A stretch of 64,000 bases of DNA from Sanderia malayensis (GCA_013076295.1 RQOL01000829.1:32331-96330); one strand, 5' to 3'; counted from the stretch's first letter, positions 1-12,426 are shown. Notes: generated by a model not told the origin, from the letters alone. A program made the numbers and translations.

Positions 1-148
1 AATAGCGCTATCTTATGCATTTTTGTTTGGAGTACAACACAGTGTCTTTCCTCTGCTTGTATAAATTTCCTCTGCGTGCATTTATTTTTCATCAAATGTT
101 TTCCAAACGTGATAAACACTGATTCATTTCCATTATTTTTATCTTCAG

Positions 149-245
149 ATTGGTAGTAGACATGCGTGTTGATGTTCAAAGCTGTATTGGCCAGAACTTG
201 GTTGTACTTGATCAGATCTCAAAGATCGATGTCTGCAAGTTTTGC
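149..245 (+). CDS. possible internal exon, unknown protein
   Basis: A 97-bp stretch lies between a pyrimidine-rich tract ending in TTCAG (AG at 147-148) and a strong donor GTAAGT (246-251). Only one frame is open: one leading base, then 32 codons from 150, reading LVVDMRVDVQSCIGQNL and ending VCKFC. I do not recognise the protein and found no partner exon downstream. The rest of the gene, if real, would lie left of the window. The evidence is only the two splice-like sites and one open frame. Confidence 0.3.
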
Positions 246-356
246 GTAAGTATTGTCACTTGTTATTTCTTTTTTAACTTGTATTTCTCATAGAATTGCT
301 AATCTTAAATTTAGGCACTTTTGTGTTGGTGTTTCTTGTTTTTATCTTTAAGGACA

Positions 357-860
357 AAGAAGAACCAAGTGAAAGATGAAGCGGGTGGATGATGAAGGAC
401 AGGGAGGGATGGAGAGGCGAGACAGGAGGGAGATGGGGGGAGAATAGGTGGCGAGAGGAGAATAGGTAGTGAGAGAGCAGGGAAAGGAGACGAGAGGTGA
501 AAAGTAATGGGAAGGGGTTGAGAGAAGAGGACGGTTGAGAGAGCGGAGAGGAGATAATGGGAGGGAAGGGGCTGAGAGGAGCGAGAGGTGAGAGAAAGGG
601 GGGTGGTTGAGAGAAGAGGACGGTTGAGAGAGGAGGATTCCCTTGGGAATACCCGTTCCCTTGGGAATAAATATTCCTAAAGAAATACCATCCACCCACC
701 ATTCCCATCGCTGCCTTCTTTCTCTCATCCTCCCCTCTTCCTCCTGTCATCTCTTCCGTCTCCACCCCCGCTCTTCTCTCACCTCTCGACCCTCTCAACC
801 ACCTCTTCCCTCTCCTCCTCCCTTCACCCTCCTCTCTCCCTCCTTGCACCATCTTCTCTC
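357..860. repeat. purine-rich / pyrimidine-rich imperfect inverted repeat
   Basis: About 280 bases made nearly only of G and A (357-640) are followed, after a short centre, by about 170 bases nearly only of C and T (690-860). The arms are roughly complementary, for example GGGTGGATGATG on the left and CCATCCACCCACC on the right. The centre holds two copies of the 12-bp palindrome TTCCCTTGGGAA (starting near 648 and 668). The long open frames on both strands here (near 274-852 and 643-909) are low-complexity by-products rather than genes. It may be a degenerate foldback element. Confidence 0.6.
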
Positions 861-886
861 CCAGCCGTCGTTTCCTTTGTCTTTGT

Positions 887-1293
887 CTTCGTTTTTCTTT
901 GCCCTCTAGGATAAACAGAAAATACTAATAGAACAAAAGCCTAAATTTCATAACTTAATAATTAAACAAGAGAGAATTTAATAAAATGTATAAAAGAAAC
1001 TAGGCTATAAAAAATGACCTGAACAACGCTTGAAACAATCCCCAACTCTTTGAAACTTTATTTAGTACCAAGATATGCTGCTCCATCTTTGTGTTCGTTT
1101 TCTTTGCCCTCTAGGATAAAGAGGAAACACTAATAGCACAAAAGGCTAAATTTAATAACCTAATAATTGAACAAGAAAGAATTTAATAAAATGTATAAAA
1201 AGAAGCTAGGCTATAAAAAATGACCTGAACAACGCTTGAAACCATCCCCAACTCTTTGAAATTTTGTTGAGTACCACGATTTGCTGCTCCACA
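887..1293. repeat. tandem duplication, 205-bp unit, two copies
   Basis: The block starting GTTTTTCTTTGCCCTCTAGG near 887 recurs 205 bp later (901 aligns with 1106). Shared segments include TAATAAAATGTATAAAA and AATGACCTGAACAACGCTTG. The copies differ by scattered substitutions and small indels. No coding potential is seen. Confidence 0.8.
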
Positions 1294-2410
1294 TCGCCTT
1301 AAAAAAATTTTCGTTCTTCTACTTCACAGTGCTTGCTCGTTCAAACTTGCACCTGACACACACATGACGTCAGAGACAGCATTTCTACAATAAACAATGT
1401 GAGTCATTTTGAGGGGGCACTGATTATAGTGTTCAGTTCATACAAAAAAACCCCGGGACACCCCCCCCCCCCGTTACAGTTTCCCCGTGGGATTTGCTTT
1501 CTCGGCAGGAATAAATGCAATTGTGCGCAAAGATCTAAGCATAAGATGCGCGATATGTATGAACAGCTTGATTGGCTAAACAATGTTCGGTTTTATCTTT
1601 GAACAGGTTTATCTTGCATATGATCTAATATCCAGTATCAGTGCAACATGAAGACAAGTATCATGCCAACGATAGATATAATGTCAAGCAGGTTACACAG
1701 TGCAATAGTTACGAGTGAATATACTTACGCTTGAGGATGTCCGTTGTGTTATGATTAAGTTTCACCGAGCGCTGTCCAATGCAGCCTTTAACATGTGTCC
1801 ATCAACATGTGTCCACCAATCTAAAGATTAAAATAATAGAAATTAATTAATGTTAATTGCGCTTGGAAAAGAATATGATGAAAATAAGATGCATAGTTGG
1901 TGTGACAACATCATCTTTAAGCTGGTATTTGTGGCAGCCGACGTAAATACGATGTTGTGTTCCCAGCAGAAATTGATTAAAAAGCAACAATTTTGTCCTA
2001 TTTTACCGATTATAATTAAATATATGTAATATCAGATTATGTTTGATAACCTGAAGGTGATTCATGACGATGATGCTATATTAATATATGAAATATTAAT
2101 GGAAGCGAAAACAAGAAAATGATAAGGTGCAAATAATAACAATGAATCAACAAAGGCATATGCAACATAGGTTTATTACAATGAGGCTGTAAATCTGTTT
2201 GAATATGCAAAGAGAAGCAAATAAGAGGATGATATGTAATGAATTAAGAGAACTATTATGTATATGATGTGAGAACTGTAAGAATGTATAAAGTTAGGTG
2301 CTACAAAGGGGCGATAAAAACTCAACGAATGTAATCGATTGTTACTTGCTCAAAGTCATAATTATTACGGATAATGTATTTTATTTCTCCTGAATTAAAT
2401 ACGACAGACA
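1294..2410. other. non-coding, AT-rich stretch
   Basis: No supportable gene. A run of 14 C bases lies near 1467-1480. The short open frame at 1399-1602 crosses this run and has no splice or family support. Confidence 0.5.
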
Positions 2411-2725
2411 AATTTACGAGGCCAAAGGGGGGTTCGAACACGAGTTGCTGGATTCACGTCGTTTTGTATATAATGCGATTTGAAAATTGGGGTGGTGGTG
2501 GGCAGTTAGCCAGGTTGGTAAAGCGTCTGCAGTTAATGCTGTGATTGCAGCTGGAAGGGTTCAAATCCATTCAGCTTGAAGTCAAATTGCAATTAAAGAT
2601 ATTTCATTGGTTTCAATTAAGCAATCGAGTGGATGTTTTATTTCACAGAAACTTTATCAGTCATGCTCTTTACAGGAGAAAGTCATAAACACAAATTTTT
2701 ATTAGAGCAGCCAAATTTGTTTTTA
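2411..2725 (+). mobile_element. tRNA-related SINE, copy 1
   Basis: It contains an RNA polymerase III type II promoter. A box-A-like TAGCCAGGTTGG lies at 2507-2518, one base off the TRGCNNAGYNGG consensus. A perfect box B GGTTCAAATCC lies at 2558-2568. Spacing and order fit a tRNA-derived head. A second box-B-like GGTTCGAACAC lies upstream near 2431. The unit ends in an A/T-rich tail including AAACACAAATTTTTATTA. The same sequence returns exactly 600 bp downstream. It is not a functional tRNA gene because no convincing cloverleaf or anticodon arm is seen. Confidence 0.65.
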
Positions 2726-3010
2726 ACAGACCCCAACGGGTATTTGGCGTAAACTTAGTCGAGAAAATGTGGTACGGAGGTAACTAAAATAAAACTGGCT
2801 TACCCTTCAAGCAATCCTGATTTTGTCATGGCTATGATGACGTCTCCTGCTTTGCTCAGTTGGCTTTAGCTGAGTTCTTCTAACAGGCAGGAACCGGTTT
2901 CACGCGTTACATCTACCTAGAAGATAAGAAACTCTTATAAGTACTTGCCACTTTAATTTCAAGCCATGCAACGGAATCAATACCGTTCGCTTGCTGCTTC
3001 CAAAGTTCTG

Positions 3011-3478
3011 AATTTATGAGGCCAAAGAAGGGTTCGAACACGAGTTGCTGGATTCACGCTGTTTCGTTTATAATACGATTTGAAAATTGGGGTGGTGGTG
3101 GGCAGTTAGCCAGGTTGGTAAAGGGTCTGCAGTTAATGCTATGATTGCAGCAGTAAGGGTTCAAATCCATCCAGCTTCAAGTCAAATTGTAAATACAGTC
3201 AACTCTGTCTAATTCGAAGAGCCTGGGAAAGCTTGAAAATGTTCGAATTACAAAGTCTGTTTTATAAGAATTGGTTCATTAGTGATCCTTGAAGGAACGG
3301 AAAAATTTGTCCGAATTAGATAGAGTTCGAACTATGCAGATTTGACTGTATTCTGCTTCAGTGGTTTCAATTAAGTCATCGAGTGGATGTTTGTATTTCA
3401 CAGAAACGCTATTAGCCAACTTCTTTGTAGAAGAAAGTCATAAACACAAATTTTTATTACAGCAGGTCAAGTTTGCAC
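3011..3478 (+). mobile_element. tRNA-related SINE, copy 2, split by a MITE
   Basis: This copy aligns with the SINE starting at 2411, offset by 600 bp. The box-A-like site is at 3107-3118 and the perfect box B at 3158-3168. The 3' portion is displaced by a small inverted-repeat element at 3196-3348, then resumes with GGTTTCAATTAAG and the same A/T-rich tail. Scattered substitutions show that both copies are old. Either two insertions or a segmental duplication could explain the pair. Confidence 0.65.
3196..3348. mobile_element. pogo/Tigger-like MITE (153 bp) with TA target duplication
   Basis: The termini are inverted repeats: CAGTCAACTCTGTCTAATTC at the left, and a right end that reads CAGTCAAATCTGCATAGTTC on the opposite strand. 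TA flanks both ends (3194-3195 and 3349-3350). The related SINE copy starting at 2411 lacks this block at the matching position, so an empty site is visible. CAGT termini with TA duplication are typical of pogo/Tigger elements (known family property). It has no coding capacity and is non-autonomous. Confidence 0.8.
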
Positions 3479-4405
3479 CTCGTCAACAGATTTCAACAGG
3501 TAGTGAAACAAAAAGTGGGAAGGAGTGAATGCTGGATGGAGTAAGATCATAATCATATTTACCTCAACGATGAACTTTTGATTTTCCATTATCATTGAGG
3601 CGCCACCATTGGGGGACAAATGCCGTTTAAGATGTTTACCAAAGGCACACGTCTTGTATCATATATTCGAGCAAGGCATTCATTCTTGAAAAGCTTGAAG
3701 TTTAACTTCTTGTCAGAAGAATCTTTGCTCTCACGTCTAGGAATAAGTATAAAATAATGAAAGAGAAAAGCTAAAGACAGAAAGTTAATTACTCAGAATA
3801 GAACGTATGACGTCACAGTAATAGAACTTCTCTTAATTATCTTCACCATAGCTTATAGTTTCTTCACTTTCACAAAGCCAATCGAATCATCGAGGGCGGT
3901 TTAAGTTCTTTCTTGGTAATGGATTCCCTTAGGTTAAGACATTGACCCTTTAACTAAACATTGTGGGCTTGAGCTGCATTTGATCAAGACTAAAAAGTCT
4001 TCAGAAGATTACGTGGACTGAAGGTTGCGAAAGACGCAATTAACTTTGAAATTTTATTTGGTTTGTTGCCGAGGGGATATAACATCTCCTTCTCTCATAT
4101 CAGTTTGTTCCGCTTGGGAATGCCTCGTCCGGGTATTAAAATGATCCCTATTATCCGGAACAAACCCGGTATCCATCAGTACGGATAATCCGGATGTATT
4201 TTACCGCGAGGAACATGTATTGGCGACCAATTCAATGCTTTTCGTGAGACTTGTCGACTTAGCAAAAGAGTCGGGTAAATAGTTTGAAAAACGAATTGCC
4301 ATAAATTATTTATGAACAGTTTTGAAACTTGAAAAATAACTGAAACCGATCTCCTGAATGACTAAAAATACTTATCCAAGCTTTCAAATTTGGTCCATTA
4401 GCCAT
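3479..4405. other. non-coding stretch
   Basis: No gene is supported. A local imperfect hairpin of related segments (TATCCGGAACAAACCCGG and GGATAATCCGGATG) lies near 4150-4197. Confidence 0.4.
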
Positions 4406-4450
4406 TAGGTGTTTCACTGTAACCATTACTGGGTTACAGTGAAACACCTA
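4406..4450. repeat. perfect 19-bp inverted repeat, 7-nt loop
   Basis: TAGGTGTTTCACTGTAACC (4406-4424) is followed by 7 nt and then its exact reverse complement (4432-4450). It could be the fused ends of a small TIR element or a foldback remnant. No role can be assigned. Confidence 0.85.
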
Positions 4451-7400
4451 TTGCCTCAAGCAACTCTACGAGCTCTCTTTGTCAACGTGTCTGGGATCCC
4501 ATGCGGTCTAATCTACAGTAAATACCCGTAAATACAACGCACACTGGGAAGAGAAGATACGCGAAATCTCGCATAAACTACCTGTAACTTCACTAGCACT
4601 GACGTCAAAGCCGCAAAATTTTCTTCAAAAAGCAATCAGGTGGTGTCCGCGCGAAATGTTTGCGGTTTTTCGTTATTTCGTGATAAATCAGTGAGCAGTC
4701 GGGGTTTCTGTTACTAACTCGTCGTACGCCAGCTAGCAAGTCGCATGTGCCAAATACTGTGCAGTTTTTTCGCAGTAACGAGACAATGATAATTTCATAA
4801 AGCTCGTCTTGCACATTGTATTTGCAGAAATCAAATGAAATTACAATTGTCGGTGCTGGGTGAATTGGAAGACTCGCTAAGGTATACCTTTGTCGGAGTT
4901 TACTGATGAGATTTATATTCGTCTAATTTGATCAAATTTGATCGTCTATTTTGCACCTGCGTCTGGATCAAACAACTCAGCAAGATCATGTAACTGTATT
5001 CATCACAAAACCATACCGCCGAACTGAATGTTTCAATACTACGTCTCGCAATGTAAGTTTCTTTATACTTTGTAACATATTAACTAATTGGTATTATAAT
5101 AAGAACTTGCTTATTCTAAAGGAAAACAAGCCCTCATTGCATAGATCTGCTCAACATCGAATACGTCACATATGCTCGCAACAAGTTTGATGCACATGCC
5201 TCTCTCTATTTTCCAATGCTTCATACAAAACTATATTCCACTGATATACTTGATGAAAAACTAAACTTTTGTACTTAACGCTATGTAAACTGTTGCAATT
5301 AGCAACAATAGACAAGTGAAGTGACGTTTGAAACATTAAATCATAGTATCTTCATGTCTTTTCATACAAAATAGACAATGAATAGTTATATACCGTCACA
5401 AGCAATATCACAAGCAATAGAGATTAATAACAACGCGAAAGGTGGCCTTTGATGTCGACGGGGAAACTACAGGTTTGTGATAAGATTTATAAAAATGAGA
5501 TCAAACGCGCGAGAACCACTTCTGGTGCAAACAAATTGGTAGAAGTCGATATGCTGATCTTAATCTCGAGTAAGAGTTTTTTTTTATCTATAATGCACAT
5601 ATTAAGTCAGCACATGACTGCATTGTACATATTGTAAGTTTTATAGTAGCTACACGATTTTGGAACTTCAAGGTCCAGTTCATAGGATCCTTATTCTTGG
5701 ACCTCTTTTGTTCAAATTATAGTTGCAAAAGTTCCTTAATTGTTTCTTATTTTTAGGTGCAAATTTCTTTCTTTTGATACTTATGACGTTATGACTATTA
5801 TTTCCTTATTGTGCAGAGATATCGTGAGTAAGCAAAGCCGAAAAATCCATTTAGAACAAATACTAAAAGTTAAAAAACTTCTTAGCGATGCTTTGTCTTT
5901 AGTAATGAAAGTTCCTTAGATGTTTCAGTCATCTACATGCAGGTTTCTGACGAAAAACGTGTTTATTATGACTGATTTGTGCAAATTTATATGCTAACTA
6001 TGTAATAAATAGTGCCAAAATGAGCAAAATACAAATTTACGACGGTTCGAGCATTATACTCGTTATCAAGTAAGAAACAACAACTCAAATACAACGACAA
6101 AATACATAAAAAAAAGACAACTTTTGAAACGAAGGAAAGAAAATAAATGGCGTAAAAAGTGGAGATTATGGAGAAAATGTAATAATATCGTACCGTAAAT
6201 GAGAAAATGCTTGTTAAGTCCTTTACCCTACAAAGTTTTCGAACTGAGAGTCAAACATTATCCTAATCTTATTCGTGCTATGCTATGCTATGCTTAAATT
6301 TGTATTTTGCTTATATTGGCACTATCTATTACATGTTTACCGTGGAAATTTTTCATTAATCGATTGCGTCACATGCTCAACACACTAATTGCTTGATGGT
6401 CTGAATTTGCTTTAATTACAGAGAAATATTGCGCGCAAATAGCCACAATAAACACCTCTAGATAAGCAATTTTATCTATTTGGGTGTGAAATTAAAAGTT
6501 GCCTCGATGAAATGGAAATAGAAGGGCTGATCGACCCAATTGCATTTGAGCGAGCGTTTGTGCAATCCAAGCAAAGCCAAGATCAGAAAAAATTGGCGAT
6601 TTAAAACTAGTTTTACAAATTGGCCAATTCGTTTGTTACTCTTGTTAGTTGCATCTAATTTCTGTGCTCAATTTTGTAATAAACTTGCTACATCTGTTCA
6701 ATTTTGCGCTAGAGTTAGAGCAGAGTAAACAGTGGAATCGTGGCATTTTATGAAATCTCACAAATGAGTCGTAGAGCTTGTGGTATTGTTAATATGCTTA
6801 GAGCTGTAACCCCTATTTGTAAATGTCAATTGTTCCAGTTCAGTGTTATATAAAGTCAAGCAGCAGTTCTTAATTAGAAATCAGAAGACCAGATTAGTAG
6901 CTTGAATACATTTTGTAAACTCGATGATTAAAGCAACCTTTAGCTTCTCAAGTTATTCTTATTGAAAATGGAATCTATTACTGATATGTTCCGGCATATT
7001 TCTCTAAAAACTACGATCTCATATCTTATCAGCAAAACAGGCCAACGTTCAACTTCATTGCATATGTACGTAATGAGAGCTTGAATATAAAAGCATGCTA
7101 ATGTTTGTTTTTTTCTGATATCAACAATTCTTCAGCACGATTCGATAAATGCTCTTTTACAACGCCATCTGCTAAACTTCCTCCCACCTTTATATAGACT
7201 TGAACATGGAAGCTGTACTGTGATATAGTAGACACTGTAGTTAACTATTAACACCAACATGTTAAGCACACGACCCGTTCGTGTTCTATTAAAATACCAT
7301 ATACCGCAAATAGGAGCTAATGGTGCAGGTGTGATTGCCTTCAGCTAAAAGCAACTTATTAGAATTTGTCTGATAAACGCTTGCGTGTATTCCATTATTT

Positions 7401-8271
7401 TTCATTATTCGTTTAAGGATTATTGGGGCTATCCGGAATTGGTTGCCTTTGAACATGAAATTTATCTTGGGTAAACAGAAACCTCAAAGTGCTGGCGCAA
7501 CGAAATTTGATAAACAAGAAAACCCCGCATGTGAGAGCCCGCAACTTTTTCATCCAGCCTTTTGTTCAAACACAATAGGCTATTGTTTCTTCTATTGTTT
7601 TAAGCAGAGATTTCATTCCGGGAGGCTCTTAATTCACTGGTTCTTAGCTAAGTGGGGGTTTTTACTGTATTGTTTTTAACTTCAGTTCAAAACCCAAGCT
7701 GTTCTGACCAATTAGGTGTTTACGCGCATCTGACAGCTACAAGTTACTTAAATTTCACCTTGAAGAAGGCCTCCTTTTGCCAAAAATGACGTCACGGCAA
7801 TGACAAGGAAAAATGCGATGTGATAAAAGTCAATGGGGTTTTTTGGAAGTTTTCTTTCTCTGAAAAGACCAAGTTATCCAGTACTGAAAGAACAAGTCTT
7901 TTAGCCTCCATTCTGAAAATTTTTGTGTTACTTCATTTAAAATTGGAGACACAATTTAATTTTTAACAATACACAATAAAATGGGTTCCTCCGAAAAGTC
8001 ATGACATACTTATGGCGCGATCAACTTTAGTTTTTGCGGGGCATGGCTTCAGTGAACACAAAGAACTTCGTTAATTTTTGTTTAGAAAAGATTTTAACTT
8101 GTATTTTGATCTACAGGGCCCCTATTCTTAACAATCTGTGTTTTTCATACGTAAAAAAGTGTGAAGATAAATCAACATACCTGGGATGTGTGTTGTCATG
8201 CCTTGAGCGATCTTCCATTCTTTCAATGGTATTCAGTCATCATCATGTCATGGTCTTCCTTCTTCACTCAC
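4451..8271. other. long non-coding, AT-rich region
   Basis: Scattered short open frames (for example 4605-4814, 4951-5190, 5449-5637, 6540-6728, 7443-7679) carry no recognisable domain and no consistent splice pairs. A short (TATGC)n run lies near 6280-6296. I see no RNA gene. Confidence 0.4.
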
Positions 8272-8437
8272 CGTCTTTGTACATCCGCATCTGAAAAAGA
8301 GGCAACGCTTTCAAAATGACGCCACAGACCCGAGATTCATGTTCCATTAAGCAACGCATTAATGTAGCAACAGCGTAGTGATCAATAAAGAATGTGGCGA
8401 CAGCTTTTTCCAGCAAGCCAGTCCTCGGAGCACACTC
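8272..8437 (-). CDS. possible internal exon, unknown protein
   Basis: On the minus strand a TGCAG acceptor (AG at 8438-8439) precedes 166 bp with a continuous frame, followed by a GTGAGT donor. The translation begins ECAPRTGLLEKAVATFF and ends LFQMRMYKD. I do not recognise the family, and no flanking exon in a compatible phase was found. It may be an orphan exon, a pseudogene piece or chance. Confidence 0.25.
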
Positions 8438-8978
8438 CTGCATGTGATGGTGACCATTAAGGTCATGATATACAGAAAAAGCTCTAATAGACTCCCTTTT
8501 CACTACTCCACCCCCTTGTTTTTGAAATTTTGAGCGACGATGGGTTTTTGATTGATCAGACTACAAGTTATTTTGCAGTTATTCAACATGGGCTTTTTTC
8601 TGACGTTTACTCAAGGACTTTGCTATAAGCCCCAGTCCTAAGCTTCGACAATTGAATAAAGCAAATGAAAAACAAATGTCTGCATGTGGCACTATTTTGT
8701 ATCATATAATAACATTAAAATGTAAGAAAAAAGTACCATTCAAGATTGGATATAATTAAATGAAGCCCCTGTTGTGGTCCTAATCAAGATTCTTCGTTAA
8801 ACAGATTAACAATCTAACATTAGTAGATTAGCAATCGATATAAGAAGATTACTTTTCCAGATTGGGATAACCTTGTGTAACGTTACACACTGTAGACTTA
8901 CTCTATTCTGACTATTTCATTCCAAATTATTATACAGCACAGGAAAAACACTTAGTCATAGCAAGAAGATCTATAAAA

Positions 8979-9365
8979 ATGATTACTAAAATGCGCAATA
9001 GAAATGCCATATCCGAATTAGATGGGAGCTTTTGTTATGAAAACATGCGTACCAACATGAATTATTTAGATTGCCTGTGCAGAAACAGCGCGACCAGGTT
9101 AGCTTGCCACATCACAAATATATATGCTCGCTGCTGTTGGATAGAAGATGAAAGAATATCGTGGGTGGTGCCGCTTTTGGGCGACGTGCTGCAAACTCGA
9201 CAGTCAATGTTCTCTCAGATGGCGAACCTGTTGAGTGAAAACGTTTTGCACATCGCCAATGCAAAAGTTGAGCTGAAAGGAGGTGCCACAGGTTTTCAAA
9301 ATGCATTGAAATTTGAAATACCTTTTAAGAAATTCAAAGACATTATCAGTGGCAAGCTGTTGTAA
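8979..9365 (+). other. 128-codon open frame, coding status doubtful
   Basis: The frame runs from an ATG to TAA and contains segments such as RISWVVPLLGDVLQTRQ. No domain, signal peptide or membrane segment is apparent. A 64-codon frame is also open on the opposite strand (9112-9306). The length is modestly unusual for AT-rich DNA, but nothing else supports a gene. It may be a decayed exon or chance. Confidence 0.2.
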
Positions 9366-10415
9366 GAGGTTTATTGCTTGAAATTACTATTCACGTTTGG
9401 GTAAATATTTACTTTGAATATCTAACAACTTGCAGTGTTATCATTACGAAAATTATTACTATTTGCTGAAGTTTGCTGCTTTTCCTGAGTGCAATTCATA
9501 AAACATCCATATTTTCATTAGTCCAAGATTGGCAATATTGTAGCGTGGGTCAACAAACAATTGCATGTGATTTACCGGTTAACGTTTGATGTGTCGGTGT
9601 AAGTCATGATCATCAAATGCATATTACTGCGTGGTAAAATCATCATCAACAAAGTCAACAAAAAGGACATTAATCATTAGTTGCTTCATCCAGAGCAAAC
9701 CATCTTGTGGTACAATTCAAAAATTTGATAACTCTATTAACATGAAATGCAAGGAAAGGATAATTTAGGGAGCCATTGCCACAAAAGAAGTCTAAATTAC
9801 TTGATCAGTTGTATGAATTATTAACAAGCATGCCCAGTAGGTTATTGAGGCATCTTCTATAAGATAAGATGCAATGTATGAAAAAGTCAAACAAGAATAA
9901 AACGGGTGGGCTTTTATAAAAAAAAACATTTGTCTCAAAGTTCCGCTTTGAAAAGTAGTTTCAAGCCGCCATAACTAAAATCTTTGTAGCAAATGCAAAT
10001 TTCTTACATTAACAGTGTACAATAACGGATTCTAGCAAAGTGCATAATATCTGGCTATTAAATAACTTGACTTTTTCTGCTATTAAAATTGAGAGAGACA
10101 ACTGCTGAAAAGAAGCAAACGTTTGCCATAAAGACAGTTGAACATGCTGAAACTTTTACAGCTAACAACTACTTATGTTTACATTTATGATACCGCGCCT
10201 TTCATTTAAAAGGAAAGCTTCCTTTTCTCAAAGTAAATCGAATGGAATTATCAGAGAATTTGTATGCTACTTCATAGCTGTATGGTATCCCGATCGTATA
10301 GCTACTGTAGTTAATTGGAAGGTCACTTGTTATCGATCAATAGCTGCTTGCAGTCTTTATCGACGTTTCACCGCTAGGTTGATCCAGTTTTAATGTATGA
10401 CTTTTACGTTTTTAG
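9366..10415. other. non-coding stretch
   Basis: No gene, RNA or clear repeat is seen. The short open frame at 10175-10393 lacks support. Confidence 0.4.
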
Positions 10416-10524
10416 ACCCAAATGTTTGTCAATCAGCGTCCAAAATAAAGCCAAGACTTACTGCAAAAAAATCAAAAAAGCACTTCGAATAACTTCTTCA
10501 ATTTGCACAAGCGAAGACCCAAAG
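10416..10524 (+). CDS. possible small exon, unknown protein
   Basis: A TTTTTAG acceptor (AG at 10414-10415) and a GTAAGT donor (10525-10530) bracket 109 bp. In the open frame this reads PKCLSISVQNKAKTYCKKIK and onward to TSEDPK, a lysine-rich and cysteine-containing stretch. No family is recognised and no partner exon was found. Confidence 0.2.
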
Positions 10525-12263
10525 GTAAGTCTGCGTGACTTCTCTGGTTTTTATCGATTAAAAATTACTTGCATTCAAGTAGGTGTCGCAGGGTTGCTAT
10601 GCTTCGGTTCTTACAGTCAATAGAACAATGTCTTCACCTTATGTTACTGTCACTATATTGTAACGAATCTAACAGTAATCAATGCTCATTGTTATGTTTG
10701 TGTTTGCCGTTCGCCCCTTCGGAAATTGTTATTGCTCGGCAACAAAAAATAAGCGGAAAGTTGGAAGGCATGAAGGCATGGATGCAATGATAAGCATAAT
10801 GCGGCATTGTGATTTTAAGGAGCCCCCATGGCAAGCAAATGGCAGTCATCTTTATGTAAATATCATAAGACATTTGAAGCAGCATGTTCAACTCGAAGAG
10901 ATGATTTTGAGAACGTAACAGCTGCTATTACCGCATCACAATTGAGAAACATACAATTAACTAATGTAATCTACGCAGGGCTTTGATAAATCCAGACTTC
11001 CATCTATTTGTACGACTTGATTGGTCAAGAAAATAACCACATGGTCCACTAAAAAGCATGCGCGGAGAAAGATGTGGGCAGTGTTTGAAAAATCTTTAAA
11101 GGAGAAGGAAAGTTGCTTTTTTCTTTGCTCAGTTTTGGGCCGGAGTTTCACAATTAGATCATCTATTTCGAGTTTACCAAAAGATAATAAGTGGAAATTC
11201 GAGCTAATCAAAGTAAAGATCGAGTGTTCACGCAGAAATATTCTTGAAAGTAAAGATACCACTTGATAAACTTCACAGTTCAGGATAAAGTATGTATGAT
11301 AAAGTTAACTGTACGCTCATTTCTTTACACTTTAAAGCAATGCATTTATATTTTATGCGAGTTATTTTTGGCTATCACACTGTAATGGTCCACACAGCAG
11401 AAATCGATATAGAATAACCAGCAAAAGTAATTTAATAAAGTTCTTGCTGGAATACATAAAAAGGTTAAGGAAAAACTTCTTCAAGTCAACCGAAACTTCA
11501 GGCTACTTTCTCAGATTAATCACCACATCATTCTATAATGACATGCTTTATTTCTAGAGTGATACTGAAAGGTTGGATGCTTGAAAAGCTGCCGTTCTCA
11601 AAGCAGGCTAAACTTCACTGACTTGCACGGGCTTTTCGTTGCTTGTGGGAACCAGCAAGTGTACCATATATTAAATTACCATTGCAAAACAGTCAGGAGG
11701 GAATTTAACAGGGATATTTCTGCTGGGAACCGACAACTGAAAATCGTTAGAGTGCAATAAGTCGCGTACGAAATATTGATTATATTTTGGGTACAGAAAC
11801 AAACGTTCGGTGTAACTGAAATGGGCTTCAAGCGGTTTCGCGCATGTTTTATTAAGTAGTTTCTGGAGAGAAAAGAGAACGAAATAGGCTGTTCTTTAGT
11901 TCAAATTCATGTTGTTTTATGAGGAGAATTGACATTTGCGGTTTAATTATAGATATGTGTTGCTTACTCTAAAAGGCGACGTTTCCACTGACAGATATAT
12001 TGCTTATTCACAAAGCAAACGAATAATTATTGCGCAAGGAGTTAGAAAAAAGGTGACAAATCTTGCAAACATGAAGATAACAGAAGAGCAACCAAAATTG
12101 AAAACGTTATCAGCAATAGATAAACGTTGAAGTTTGACTTTTGATGATTTGAGAACCATTTGATCAATTGCATAAACTTTCTGCTTTTATCAAGCTTACT
12201 TAACTTTCGCAACATTCAAATTTCATAGGGAGGTTGATACGTATTTGCTTCTGAAAAAGGGGA
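10525..12263. other. non-coding stretch upstream of the GPCR
   Basis: The overlapping short frames at 10569-11266 and 11936-12130 show no domain or splice support. This region may hold the distal 5' UTR exon and promoter of the receptor gene at 12427, but I cannot place them. Confidence 0.35.
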
Positions 12264-12344
12264 GGGGCTAATTGAAGACGGGGGCATAATTGGGAGGGGG
12301 CATAATTGGGAGGGGGCATAATTGGGAGGGAGCTTAATTGAGAA
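12264..12344. repeat. 16-bp tandem repeat, about five units
   Basis: Three exact copies of GGGGCATAATTGGGAG (12281-12328) are flanked by one degenerate unit on each side. The run leads straight into AATTTACGGTA (12343-12353). That motif resembles the terminal inverted repeat of the element at 26333-26605, which suggests the tract is the internal repeat of a decayed MITE. Confidence 0.8.
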
Positions 12345-12381
12345 TTTACGGTATGATAACACGATTGCAGGTCTAATCAAC

Positions 12382-12395
12382 TTCATTCCCCACAG
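12382..12395 (+). promoter_or_regulatory. probable 3' splice site in the GPCR 5' UTR
   Basis: A pyrimidine-rich tract ends in CCCCACAG with AG at 12394-12395, 31 bp before the receptor ATG. Intronless receptor coding regions often have a spliced 5' UTR, and this site would fit that. It is a sequence-only inference. Confidence 0.35.
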
Positions 12396-12426
12396 GTAAC
12401 GACCAAAAAGGAACAGTTCTTGTTAA

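Noticed and set aside
274..909. 192-, 126- and 88-codon open frames on both strands
   Set aside because: They lie in a purine/pyrimidine low-complexity region where stop codons are rare. The products are Ser/Pro/Leu or Arg/Gly runs.
2499..2575. Functional tRNA gene
   Set aside because: Boxes A and B are present, but no convincing anticodon stem or acceptor pairing was seen, and the sequence recurs as part of a longer SINE-like repeat.
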